Assembly: GCF_000416985.1 (NCBI RefSeq)
Contig: NZ_ATDL01000012.1
Coordinates: 145,927-209,926, forward strand
Direction of reading: 5' to 3'
Source: Sphingobacterium paucimobilis HER1398
GTDB lineage: Bacteria > Bacteroidota > Bacteroidia > Sphingobacteriales > Sphingobacteriaceae
Length of the DNA stretch: 64,000 nt
Shown piece after piece: positions 45,628 through 53,413 of the stretch. Position numbers and translations under genes: made by a program. Positions within the stretch are counted from its first letter, which is position 1; each line of letters opens with the position of its first letter. Below the pieces are notes generated by a model. It was given only the letters and a program-made list of their open reading frames with translations, ran no database searches and had not been told where the DNA came from.

Positions 45628-45658
45628 CAAAAGTAGAAATTCCACCTTGATTTCCAAA
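45628..45658 (-). promoter_or_regulatory. Promoter of tRNA-Ser
   Basis: Minus-strand TACTTTTG (45635-45628) and TTTG (45658-45655) match -7 and -33 with 19 bases between. The predicted start, about 5-7 bases on, falls at or next to the mature tRNA 5' end at 45623, so the primary transcript may have little or no leader. Confidence 0.65.
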
Positions 45659-45703
45659 ATTTATTTCAAAAAAACGTTGTTTCAATTAAATCAACGCTGA
45701 TTA

Positions 45704-46228
45704 TTAACTTTTTACGAATTGCAATTCCCCTTCAAATTTGACTTCTTCAGACACCATCACCCCGCCTGTCTCCAGTGCAGCATTCCAAGTAAGACCAAAA
45801 TCCGAACGGTTGATCGCTCCTTTTACAGTATACCCCACTTTGTCATTTCCCCAAGGATCCTTTGCCATACCACCGAACTCTGCTTTTAGTACAATAGGTT
45901 TGGTAATTCCCTTTACCGTCAGATCACCGTGAATTTTGAAATCATCCTGTACATCGCCCACTACTGAAGTGGAGACAAAAGTGATTTCTGCATACTTCTC
46001 TGCATCAAAAAAATCTTCCCCCTTCAAGTGCTGATCCCGTTGTTCATTCTTCGTATCGATCGATGCCGCATCGATCTTTACCCTGACCACTCCTTTTGAA
46101 ATATCGTCAGACTCACTCTCGATAGCGACTTCAAAGTTTTTGAATTGTCCCTTTACCGAAGAAATCATCATATGACGCACTTTAAATTCTATCTCACTGT
46201 GCGCTTTGTCTAAATTCCATGTTGCCAT
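45704..46228 (-). CDS. YceI-family lipid-binding protein, cytoplasmic form
   Basis: 174 residues, one YceI domain from WNLDKAHSEIEFKVRHMM to VMVSEEVKFEGELQFVKS. YceI proteins form a lipocalin-like barrel that binds isoprenoids or similar lipids; KFDAASIDTKN-like DAASIDTKNEQRDQHLKGED and ADFGL-like NRSDFGLTWNAALETGG are the family signatures. Unlike E. coli YceI it has no signal peptide, as is common for Bacteroidota paralogues, so it acts in the cytoplasm. A promoter lies 68 bases upstream. Confidence 0.92.
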   Translation of the reverse strand: MATWNLDKAHSEIEFKVRHMMISSVKGQFKNFEVAIESESDDISKGVVRVKIDAASIDTKNEQRDQHLKGEDFFDAEKYAEITFVSTSVVGDVQDDFKIHGDLTVKGITKPIVLKAEFGGMAKDPWGNDKVGYTVKGAINRSDFGLTWNAALETGGVMVSEEVKFEGELQFVKS

Positions 46229-46295
46229 AATGCTACTTTTTTATATTTTAATTACTTTAATAACGTCTTTCTACCTCTTTTTGTTCTTGACAATA

Positions 46296-46303
46296 CAAAG
46301 ATA
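46296..46303 (-). promoter_or_regulatory. -7 element of the YceI gene
   Basis: Minus-strand TATCTTTG (46303-46296) matches TAnnTTTG. The leader to the ATG at 46228 would be about 60 bases. Confidence 0.45.
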
Positions 46304-46409
46304 AATACCGCAAATCGATCTATTCTTAAGCTAGATTAAGATTTTAAAAAAATTATAGAACTGTCGTGCAAGCAGTTATTCTAAGACCAACAAAAAAAAG
46401 AACAATAAT

Positions 46410-46440
46410 TTTGTATTTCTCGCGCAAAAGGCTACTTTTG
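46410..46440 (+). promoter_or_regulatory. Promoter of tRNA-Arg
   Basis: TTTG (46410-46413) and TACTTTTG (46433-46440) match -33 and -7 with 19 bases between. The tRNA begins 17 bases after the -7 element. Confidence 0.7.
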
Positions 46441-46456
46441 TTGCGTTGAAAGCGAG

Positions 46457-46530
46457 GCGCCCATAGCTCAGCTGGATAGAGCAACGGTTTTCTAAACCGT
46501 CGGTCTCAGGTTCGAATCCTGATGGGCGTA
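46457..46530 (+). tRNA. tRNA-Arg (anticodon TCT)
   Basis: 74 bases, CCA not encoded. The acceptor stem pairs GCGCCCA (46457-46463) with TGGGCGT (46523-46529), the terminal pair being G-U, with discriminator A. The anticodon loop TTTCTAA gives TCT, reading AGA/AGG. The D-arm holds AGCTCAGCTGGATAGAGC and the T-arm GGTTCGAATCC. A strong terminator follows within 12 bases. Confidence 0.95.
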
Positions 46531-46541
46531 CGAAAAAACAC

Positions 46542-46576
46542 AAAAATACCTTAGAACATTCTAAGGTATTTTTTTT
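46542..46576 (+). terminator. Terminator after tRNA-Arg
   Basis: AATACCTTAGAA (46545-46556) pairs with TTCTAAGGTATT (46559-46570), followed by TTTTTT. Confidence 0.9.
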
Positions 46577-46631
46577 GTTATAGTTTGATTTCCATTTTTT
46601 TTACCTACCTTGCAGGAATTAAATAAAAATA

Positions 46632-46823
46632 ATGAACAAAGGCAAGATTAAATTTTTCAATGAAACTAAAGGATTTGGTTTTATTACTCCAGAAGATGGA
46701 AGCGCAGACGTATTCGTACATGTATCTGCTCTTAAAAACCAAGTTTCAGAAGGAGACGTTGTTACTTTCGATACAGAAAGAACTCAAAGAGGTATCAATG
46801 CGATTAACGTGCAATTAGCATAA
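46632..46823 (+). CDS. Cold-shock domain protein (CspA family)
   Basis: 63 residues, a single OB-fold cold-shock domain. RNP1 is KGFGFITPEDG and RNP2 is DVFVHVSAL, and the start NKGKIKFFNETKGFG is typical. It binds single-stranded RNA or DNA and acts as an RNA chaperone. The 5' leader between the tRNA-Arg terminator and the ATG is short, so long thermosensor leaders like that of E. coli cspA are absent. A hairpin terminator ends the gene. Confidence 0.95.
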   Translation: MNKGKIKFFNETKGFGFITPEDGSADVFVHVSALKNQVSEGDVVTFDTERTQRGINAINVQLA

Positions 46824-46847
46824 TATAATACAACAATACTTTCTTAC

Positions 46848-46880
46848 AAAGGATAGATTATGATAATCTATCCTTTTTTT
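46848..46880 (+). terminator. Terminator after the cold-shock gene
   Basis: AAAGGATAGATTA (46848-46860) pairs perfectly with TAATCTATCCTTT (46864-46876), loop TGA, then TTTT. Confidence 0.92.
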
Positions 46881-46911
46881 GTCCTGTTCATTTCGGTCAG
46901 CAGACAGGCTG

Positions 46912-47670
46912 CTACTTCAATCGCAGGTAGATATGCTTGACATGCTTGTGGCCGCCCGAATCCCGCTCGTCGATTTCAAAGCGGTTGATATACTTGATCA
47001 GATCATAGAGCTTATTGAAGCCATAGTTACGCGGGTCAAAATCCGGTTTCTTCTTAGAGATAAAGCTCCCCAGCGATCCCAGAAACGTCCATCCCGTTTC
47101 ATCCGCAAGATCATCAACACTGTTCACGATCATCGTCACCGTCTTCTTATCCACCTTATCGATCGCCTTTTGCCCCGGTTTGGACACCTCCTTAGCCACC
47201 GACTTCACAGCCGCCTTCGTACTTTCCTCCTTTTCCACGGGTTTCAGGATCTCCAGGTAGATAAACTTGTTACAGGCCGCGATAAAAGGCGCCGGCGTCT
47301 TCCGCTCCCCCAGCCCGATCACCAACATCCCCGCCTCCCGCAGTCGGGTGGCCAAGCGCGTAAAATCACTGTCACTCGACACAATACAAAATCCATCCAC
47401 CTTTTCTGAATACAGAATATCCATCGCATCAATGATCAGCGCACTGTCCGACGAATTCTTGCCCGTCGTATAACTATACTGCTGTATCGGGGTGATAGCA
47501 TTGTCCAGCAATACATTCTTCCATCCCGAGAGATGAGGTTTGGTCCAATCGCCGTAGATGCGCTTGACCGTCGGGGTGCCACTTTTTGATATTTCTTCCA
47601 GCATCTCCTTGACATTCGCGTAAGGCACATTATCAGCGTCTATCAGGACTGCGAGTTTATGATCTAACAT
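46912..47670 (-). CDS. NYN-domain (LabA/DUF88) protein with C-terminal LOTUS/OST-HTH domain
   Basis: 252 residues. The N-terminal NYN domain (about 5-140) is PIN-like: LAVLIDADNVPYANVKEML, the SDSDFTRLATRLREAGM stretch and VIGLGE place the acidic residues of a metal-dependent nuclease. A charged linker (about 145-190) leads to an OST-HTH/LOTUS domain (about 190-250) with WTFLGSLGSFISKKKPDFDP and GFNKLYDLIKYINRFEI, an RNA-binding module. It is probably an RNA nuclease or RNA-handling protein; targets are unknown. It lies 57 bases downstream of the Lrp gene on the same strand. Confidence 0.88.
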   Translation of the reverse strand: MLDHKLAVLIDADNVPYANVKEMLEEISKSGTPTVKRIYGDWTKPHLSGWKNVLLDNAITPIQQYSYTTGKNSSDSALIIDAMDILYSEKVDGFCIVSSDSDFTRLATRLREAGMLVIGLGERKTPAPFIAACNKFIYLEILKPVEKEESTKAAVKSVAKEVSKPGQKAIDKVDKKTVTMIVNSVDDLADETGWTFLGSLGSFISKKKPDFDPRNYGFNKLYDLIKYINRFEIDERDSGGHKHVKHIYLRLK

Positions 47671-47727
47671 ATATAGGTATCTTTTTACAGCCTACAACAG
47701 CAAAACACATACCATTACGCTCGCGAC

Positions 47728-48204
47728 CTACAAGGTGACAGCATCCAAGGGCACATCCAGCCCGACTTTGACCAAGTCCATGGCCACCATTGTCCTAAAA
47801 TGTTTAATATAATTATTGCCAAAAAATATCCGTCGCGTCAGCAATTCATAATCATGCATGGTCGGCACCACGATAATCAGCATAAAATCGGCATCCCCCG
47901 TTACATAGTAGCACTGCTGTACTTCCGGCGTACTGCGGAATATCGCCTTGGTCGTATCGATATATTCCGCCTTTTCACTCTCCATCACCACCTCCACGAA
48001 CAGCGTGATCGGCCGCCCGATCTTCTCCCGGTTGAGCACACTGATATTGCGCTTGATCACCCCTTCCGCCTTCATCCGTTTTATCCGTCGCTGCACGGCA
48101 GCGGCAGAAAGACCGATCTTCTGTCCGATATCCCGCTGCGGCGTAAAGTTGTCTTGTTGCAGTATTTTCAGTATCGCGATATCCAGTTTGTCGAGTTTTT
48201 CCAT
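47728..48204 (-). CDS. Lrp/AsnC family transcriptional regulator
   Basis: 158 residues from the ATG at 48204 (MEKLDKLDIAILKILQQDNF); the upstream ORF start would add ten unusual residues. The N-terminal HTH (about 1-60) has QRDIGQKIGLSAAAVQRRIK, and the RAM effector domain (about 70-155) has TPEVQQCYYVTGDADFMLI. Such regulators form octamers that sense amino acids. It is divergent from an EamA exporter gene across a 128-base gap, the classical layout for an Lrp regulator controlling an amino acid exporter. Confidence 0.93.
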   Translation of the reverse strand: MEKLDKLDIAILKILQQDNFTPQRDIGQKIGLSAAAVQRRIKRMKAEGVIKRNISVLNREKIGRPITLFVEVVMESEKAEYIDTTKAIFRSTPEVQQCYYVTGDADFMLIIVVPTMHDYELLTRRIFFGNNYIKHFRTMVAMDLVKVGLDVPLDAVTL

Positions 48205-48332
48205 AACAGCCTTTAAAATGAAACAAAATTGCACAAAAGCACCTCAATTTAAGAAAAAAACACCATTGGTATCATCTATTTTTACGCCATACAACAACAA
48301 AGAGCAGATATGCTCCATTACACAATAGATAC

Positions 48333-49229
48333 ATGGCGACATCACATACATTCAAAGGAATCGTTCTGGCAGTTACAGCAGCTACCCTATGGGGCGTATC
48401 CGGCACCTATGGTCAGTTTCTCTTCGAGCAGCGCCATATCAATGTCGAGTGGCTCATCGCCGTACGCATGCTCTCTGCCGGCGTCCTCTTTCTCCTGTTC
48501 AGCCTGTTGAAAAAGGACAATATATGGTCGATATGGCGCCAAAAGACAGATCGCCTGCAACTGTTGATATTCAGCATCTGTGGGATGTTGGCCGTACAGT
48601 ACACCTATTTTGCAGCCGTCAAGCATTCCAATGCGGCTACCGCCACGGTACTACAGTACCTCGGTCCGATATTGATCGCCGTATACCTGGCCTTCAAGTA
48701 CAAGCGCCTGCCCGCACCCATCGAATACCTGGCGATATTCCTTGCCGTCCTGGGCACCTTTCTGCTGGTCACCCATGGCGACCCAAGCACACTTGCCGTT
48801 TCCAATACTGCGATGTTCCTCGGGATAGCCTCCGCACTGGCATTGGCATTCTACACCTTATACCCCCTTCAGCTGTTGCACAGGCACCATGCCACCTTAG
48901 TTATAGGTTGGGCCATGCTCCTGGGCGGCATCGTACTGTCTTTCTTCAAAGCTCCTTGGGATATCGAAGGCATCTGGGACAGCTACACCTTCTCCTATAT
49001 CGCCTTCATCATCGCATTCGGCACCCTTATACCGTTTTACGCCTACCTTACCGCGGTCAAATTGATAGGCGCACAAAAATCCAGCCTGCTGGCATCCGCC
49101 GAGCCCCTGTCCGCCACGATTATCGCCGTACTGTGGCTGCAAGTACCCTTCACCACCGTAGACTGGATTGGCAGTATCTGCATTATATCCACGATATTCC
49201 TGCTCAGCATGGCCAAATCGAGCAACTAG
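48333..49229 (+). CDS. EamA/DMT family exporter
   Basis: 298 residues with ten predicted membrane helices in two EamA repeats. Patterns include ATLWGVSGTYGQFLFE in helix 1, YTYFAAVKHSNAATATVLQY and SSLLASAEPLSATIIAVLWL, the last being the family's conserved AEP-like stretch in repeat two. It probably exports an amino acid or related metabolite, an inference from the divergent Lrp gene, which would induce it. It converges on the acetyltransferase gene with 12 bases between stops. Confidence 0.9.
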   Translation: MATSHTFKGIVLAVTAATLWGVSGTYGQFLFEQRHINVEWLIAVRMLSAGVLFLLFSLLKKDNIWSIWRQKTDRLQLLIFSICGMLAVQYTYFAAVKHSNAATATVLQYLGPILIAVYLAFKYKRLPAPIEYLAIFLAVLGTFLLVTHGDPSTLAVSNTAMFLGIASALALAFYTLYPLQLLHRHHATLVIGWAMLLGGIVLSFFKAPWDIEGIWDSYTFSYIAFIIAFGTLIPFYAYLTAVKLIGAQKSSLLASAEPLSATIIAVLWLQVPFTTVDWIGSICIISTIFLLSMAKSSN

Positions 49230-49241
49230 CCGCACGGCAGC

Positions 49242-49721
49242 CTACAGCTCCATACGCAACATGACCATATCCCGGAGCTGTACGCCGTTCTCGACGATGG
49301 GCGCTTCGTAATTATGGATAAAGAAATCCTTCTTTACGGCGTACTTCACAAAGCCGGCGCGCTCGTAAAAGCGGATCTGATCCACACCACAGTCTGCCGT
49401 ACCGACAATAAGCGTACGGTACCCAGCCTTTCGGGCGATATCCACGATCTCACGGATCAGCACCGACCCGATCCCCTTGCCCTGCAGCTCCTCACTCACT
49501 GCGATATTCTTCAACTCAAGGGTACTGTCATCGATACGGTACAGGCAGCATACAGCCAGCGCACGCGCCCCTTCCTTCAGCACATACACATCACTGTCAA
49601 AAACATATTTATCAATCGCGTAACGCGTTTCGTCGGCCAACAAAAGCAAGGAATAAGGAAGCTGCTCATCCGCAGTAAGCAGCTCCAAAGCATACGCCGG
49701 GTTCAAAGATTCGATATACAT
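49242..49721 (-). CDS. GNAT family N-acetyltransferase
   Basis: 159 residues, a single GNAT domain. Acetyl-CoA binding is by VSEELQGKGIGSVLIREIVD (motif A, Q/RxxGxG/A), with FYERAGFVKY as motif B. The substrate is unknown. A -7 element on the minus strand, TAAGTTTG (49755-49748), lies 26 bases upstream of the ATG, so it has its own promoter, divergent from the copper-type operon. Confidence 0.9.
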   Translation of the reverse strand: MYIESLNPAYALELLTADEQLPYSLLLLADETRYAIDKYVFDSDVYVLKEGARALAVCCLYRIDDSTLELKNIAVSEELQGKGIGSVLIREIVDIARKAGYRTLIVGTADCGVDQIRFYERAGFVKYAVKKDFFIHNYEAPIVENGVQLRDMVMLRMEL

Positions 49722-49828
49722 CAGGGTACATTTACATCAACAAAAACCAAACTTACGTAAATCACTTCTAAATAAAACAAAATTGCATTAAAGCCCCTCT
49801 TTTATTCCTTTTTATAAAATACTTTCCT

Positions 49829-49836
49829 TAAATTTG
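49829..49836 (+). promoter_or_regulatory. -7 element of the putative copper operon
   Basis: TAAATTTG matches TAnnTTTG, predicting a start near 49843 and a leader of about 28 bases before the TTG at 49871. No metal-regulator operator is recognised. Confidence 0.5.
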
Positions 49837-49870
49837 GGCACACTGACAAACACAGGATCCAAAGCATATT

Positions 49871-50239
49871 TTGAGACTATTTTGTACATATCTTCTACTG
49901 GCTACGCTGACACTGCAATCTTTCTATCGCAGCATCATGGCTATGGAATATCAGATACACCTGCCGGAATACCTGGCCAAATGTATCAACAAAGACCGTC
50001 CTCAACTGCATTGTAACGGACAATGTGTGCTGATGAAAAAAATAAGAGAAAAAGAAAAGCAGGAGACCAAAAAGAATCTCGTCGTATATGAATACAGCTC
50101 CCTGTATGTACACAAAGATTACACCGTCTTCCAATCCCACTCTCCAGCGGAAGAACCCCTAGAGAATTCCTTTTCCCCTTATTTGACCACGTACGCTTTC
50201 AGCTACAGAACCTCGGTGTTCAGACCCCCTATCGCTTAA
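49871..50239 (+). CDS. Small exported protein with CxGxC motif
   Basis: 122 residues from a TTG start; an in-frame stop at 49844-49846 limits other starts, and the ATG at 49937 would remove the signal-like segment (about 1-20, LFCTYLLLATLTLQS). The core has AKCINKDRPQLHCNGQCVLM: Cys38, Cys48 and Cys52. Small proteins with a CxGxC-L pattern after such an N-terminus recur in Bacteroidota near TonB-dependent receptors; I know no established function. Cysteine spacing suggests metal or redox chemistry in the periplasm. A lysine-rich stretch (about 55-70) follows. It is first in the putative copper operon, with a 240-base gap to the next gene that holds no clear ORF. Confidence 0.7.
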   Translation: MRLFCTYLLLATLTLQSFYRSIMAMEYQIHLPEYLAKCINKDRPQLHCNGQCVLMKKIREKEKQETKKNLVVYEYSSLYVHKDYTVFQSHSPAEEPLENSFSPYLTTYAFSYRTSVFRPPIA

Positions 50240-50479
50240 TTTCCTACCCTTTTAGGTATTCCCTTGGCACATTTCGGCGCTCGGTCCTATCCTTATACGG
50301 CAGGATGAGCAGCGACATGGCGCAGTATATCTTATGCTGTACCAGCCCATGCCCCATGTGTATCGGTATACCTTCTTTATTCCAGAATTACGTATTGATC
50401 TTTCGAAGATGCCCCTTGTCGACCGCTGTCAGCGTCCGATAAGCCCCTTTGAAAAGAAAAAATGACTAAAACTATTTTA

Positions 50480-51394
50480 ATGGAAAAAATTATACTTTTT
50501 CTAACAGTGCTATGCTGTGCCCTGACCTCATGTACCAAGGAAAAAACGGACTACGAGGCCGAGATAGACACGATCGTTCCCGAGCGGAGCGGCTTCAAAG
50601 AGGTCACCCAGTTCCAAAGCGGCGCCTACACCATCCGCATCGATGCCTTGGGCGGCAACTTATACAAAGGCTACAACAAAGTCCATGTCAAGATCAGCGG
50701 TCAAGGCCAGGCACCAGTATCCGCCGCCACCTTACTGCCTATCCGTAATGGAGGTACGGCACAGGCGCACTCCTGTCCCCACAGCTATCAGTTGACCTAT
50801 AATGCCGGACAGGGCTATTTCGAGGGCTACATGGTCTTTACCGAAGCCAGCGATCCCCTATCCCGATGGGACCTGCATATCGGCTATACCGCGGATCAGT
50901 CTTATCGTGTCGTACAACAGGTACCGGTGCAGGAGCAGGACAACAAAAACCTCGGCATGACCAGCTTTACCGGCCGTGACGGCGCACAATACATCCTCGC
51001 ACTCATCGCACCACAGAAGCCCAAAGTAGCGGAAAACGAACTCGTCGCCGGTCTGTACCGATTCGACACGCCTACAGCAGGCGCTACAGCTCTTTTTCCG
51101 GATCCCGCCCAGTTTTCCTACAGTGAGGTGCAGGGCTATACCATCCTGCTGGATCCACGCATGCCTGAGCCTTCCATGGGCAACCATTCCTCGCCCAATA
51201 ACAAGGATCTGCTGCATGGCACGGACAACCTGTACCATGGTGTCGTCAACTACACCATGACCGGCAATTGGACACTCAATTTTATCCTGCACAACCAGCA
51301 AGGCGATCTCGTCCGAGGCACCGTCGTACCGGATGACTTTACACCAGGTGTAGTGGGTGTCAAGAGCGAATTACACATTGACATCTTATTCTAA
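50480..51394 (+). CDS. Met/His-rich lipoprotein, possibly YtkA/FixH-like
   Basis: 304 residues from the ATG at 50480 (six residues after another ATG), which puts a lipoprotein signal first with lipobox ALTSC (Cys18). The N-terminal half is an Ig-like segment with HSCPH (His97, Cys99, His101); the C-terminal half has RMPEPSMGNHSSPNNKDLLH then YHGVVNYTMTGNW, so Met228, Met233, His236, His246, His253 and Met260 cluster. MP..MG.H followed by Y.G.VN.TMTG.W resembles YtkA/FixH-type beta domains, which are often copper-linked. It is probably anchored in the periplasm and could pass copper. The assignment rests on pattern memory only. The receptor gene starts seven bases after it. Confidence 0.65.
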   Translation: MEKIILFLTVLCCALTSCTKEKTDYEAEIDTIVPERSGFKEVTQFQSGAYTIRIDALGGNLYKGYNKVHVKISGQGQAPVSAATLLPIRNGGTAQAHSCPHSYQLTYNAGQGYFEGYMVFTEASDPLSRWDLHIGYTADQSYRVVQQVPVQEQDNKNLGMTSFTGRDGAQYILALIAPQKPKVAENELVAGLYRFDTPTAGATALFPDPAQFSYSEVQGYTILLDPRMPEPSMGNHSSPNNKDLLHGTDNLYHGVVNYTMTGNWTLNFILHNQQGDLVRGTVVPDDFTPGVVGVKSELHIDILF

Positions 51395-51401
51395 AGGCAC
51401 C

Positions 51402-53390
51402 ATGAGAAGAATAGCACTTGTTATCCCCCTATTAATAGCGTCCTACGGTCTCCGTGCCCAAGACAGAACCCTGCAAAGCGACACGACCACCGTGCTGCAG
51501 GAAGTCAAGGTCAAAGCCAAGGCGAAGAAGAAAATAAAAACCGACCTGAAGCTCGCCGTTTCCGTCGACGAATTTCTGGCCTCGTCCCAGAGTATCAGCT
51601 TCATCAAGCGTGGCGCCTACGCCTGGGAACCTATGCTCAACAACATGAGTTCCGAGCGCTCCGCAGTCACCATCGATGGCATGCATATATTCGGTGCCTG
51701 TACCGACAAGATGGATCCCGTCACCTCCTATGTAGAGACCAACAACCTCTCGACTGTCGACATCAAATCCGGACAAGAGGGCAGCCTGCACGGATCCACC
51801 ATCGCCGGCAGCATCGACCTGCAGCGCAAAAACACCGCATTTGGCCTCGACAAAAAAGTGGGCGGCAACTACCAGACCGGCTTCGAGTTCAACAACAAGC
51901 AGTTCTTCAACCTGGCCGACCTCTCCTATTCCGGTCAGAAATTTGCCGCAGACGGCAGCATCTCCTTTCGCCAGGCAGAAAACTATTATGACGGTAATAA
52001 TAAAGAAGTAAAGCATTCCCAGTTCAACAAGTTCAACAGCTCCTTGGGGCTGGCCTTCAAGACCGGCGAGCGCTCCGCCCTGCGTGTCGATGCCATCTAT
52101 GACAAGGCCAAAGACGTAGGCTTCCCGGCCCTGCCGATGGACCTCTGGCTGTCCCGTGCACTCATTACCTCCGCCTCGTACAAACAACTGTTTGAAGATG
52201 GCATCATACAGCTCTGGGACACCAAAATCTACTACAATGCCATCGAGCATTATATGGACGACACCACACGCCCGGAGAACCTTGTGCACATGGACATGCC
52301 CGGCTGGAGCACCACCTATGGACTGCTGTCCAAGATAGCGCTCCAACGTGACTCCTACAAGTCCGAGATCCAGCTCAATGCCTACGACAATCTATCCATT
52401 GCCGAGATGCGCATGTATCCCCAAGACCGTAGCAACCGCACCATGTTTGCCTACAGCTGGCCCTGGGTCACCACCCGTTTTGCCAGCCTGTCCAACACCA
52501 ACTCCTGGGACCTGTCCGACCGAAGCCATGTCGTCCTTGGCGGCTCCCTCGGCGTCAACTACAACTATTCCAAGTACGCCGAGTTCAACTGGATCTTCCA
52601 TCCCGGAGCCCCCCAGGAAAAAACAAGGATACTCCCCGGGCTGCACGCCAGCTACCACATCGATATCGCCTCCTTTACGCTCAGCGCTGGGGCGGGATAC
52701 GGACACCGTGCCCCCTCCATATCCGAAGCGTACGGCTACTATATCTACAACAGCTTTGACCGCTACGACTATATCGGCAATCCCAATCTGGGCAACGAGG
52801 TATCCTACGAGACCAATGCCAGTGTAGGTTACCAGACCGGCCGCATGGGCATACAGGCCAAGGTCAACTATTTCTACATTCAGGACTATATCGTCGGCAA
52901 GATACTCAACATGGGCAGCCCCATGAACTACCAGTCGGTAGGCGTCAAAGGCTATACCGCATTGAACCACGCCAATATCTTCAACCTAGCCGTGAGTGCC
53001 CATTACGATATCCTCACCCACCTGCATTGGAAAGGGAGCCTCACCTACGCCCGTGCTACGGACGGAAGCGGCGGCAACCTGCCCTTTATACGTCCGATCA
53101 GCTACCAGACCGGCCTCCAGTACATGTACAAGCGACTGGGGATACAGACCTCGCTCCAGGGCGATGCCGTACAGCGCGACTACAGTCCCGAATATGGCGA
53201 AGACAAGACTGCGGCCTACCAGATATGGAATGCCTCGGCAGACTACACCTTACCGGTACGCAAGGTCAACATGACCCTACAGGTCGGTGCCGAGAATATC
53301 CTCAATGCCTATTACAGCACCTATGCCGACTGGGGGAATATCCCGAGAATGGGGCGGAATATATTTACCTCTCTAAAAATCAATTTTTAA
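51402..53390 (+). CDS. TonB-dependent receptor with OprC-like copper site
   Basis: 662 residues from the ATG at 51402, which gives a proper signal peptide (MRRIALVIPLLIASYG); the earlier GTG at 51357 lies inside the previous gene. Residues about 30-145 form the plug and the rest a 22-strand barrel ending in SLKINF. The plug has HIFGACTDKMDPVTSYVE: Cys100 and Met104 as CxxxM, followed by the MDP-T-Y stretch of OprC/NosA. In the barrel, YNAIEHYMDDTTR gives HxM (His283, Met285). CxxxM with HxM is the published copper site of Pseudomonas OprC. No carboxypeptidase-like N-domain is present. Copper import is a strong inference; MbnP and MbnH homologues follow. Confidence 0.85.
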   Translation: MRRIALVIPLLIASYGLRAQDRTLQSDTTTVLQEVKVKAKAKKKIKTDLKLAVSVDEFLASSQSISFIKRGAYAWEPMLNNMSSERSAVTIDGMHIFGACTDKMDPVTSYVETNNLSTVDIKSGQEGSLHGSTIAGSIDLQRKNTAFGLDKKVGGNYQTGFEFNNKQFFNLADLSYSGQKFAADGSISFRQAENYYDGNNKEVKHSQFNKFNSSLGLAFKTGERSALRVDAIYDKAKDVGFPALPMDLWLSRALITSASYKQLFEDGIIQLWDTKIYYNAIEHYMDDTTRPENLVHMDMPGWSTTYGLLSKIALQRDSYKSEIQLNAYDNLSIAEMRMYPQDRSNRTMFAYSWPWVTTRFASLSNTNSWDLSDRSHVVLGGSLGVNYNYSKYAEFNWIFHPGAPQEKTRILPGLHASYHIDIASFTLSAGAGYGHRAPSISEAYGYYIYNSFDRYDYIGNPNLGNEVSYETNASVGYQTGRMGIQAKVNYFYIQDYIVGKILNMGSPMNYQSVGVKGYTALNHANIFNLAVSAHYDILTHLHWKGSLTYARATDGSGGNLPFIRPISYQTGLQYMYKRLGIQTSLQGDAVQRDYSPEYGEDKTAAYQIWNASADYTLPVRKVNMTLQVGAENILNAYYSTYADWGNIPRMGRNIFTSLKINF

Positions 53391-53413
53391 TAACATACTA
53401 AAAACAAGTAAAA

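Noticed and set aside
50240..50479. A gene or gene remnant between the CxGxC protein and the lipoprotein.
   Set aside because: No frame is open for long and no family pattern is visible; only scattered C-rich sequence is seen.
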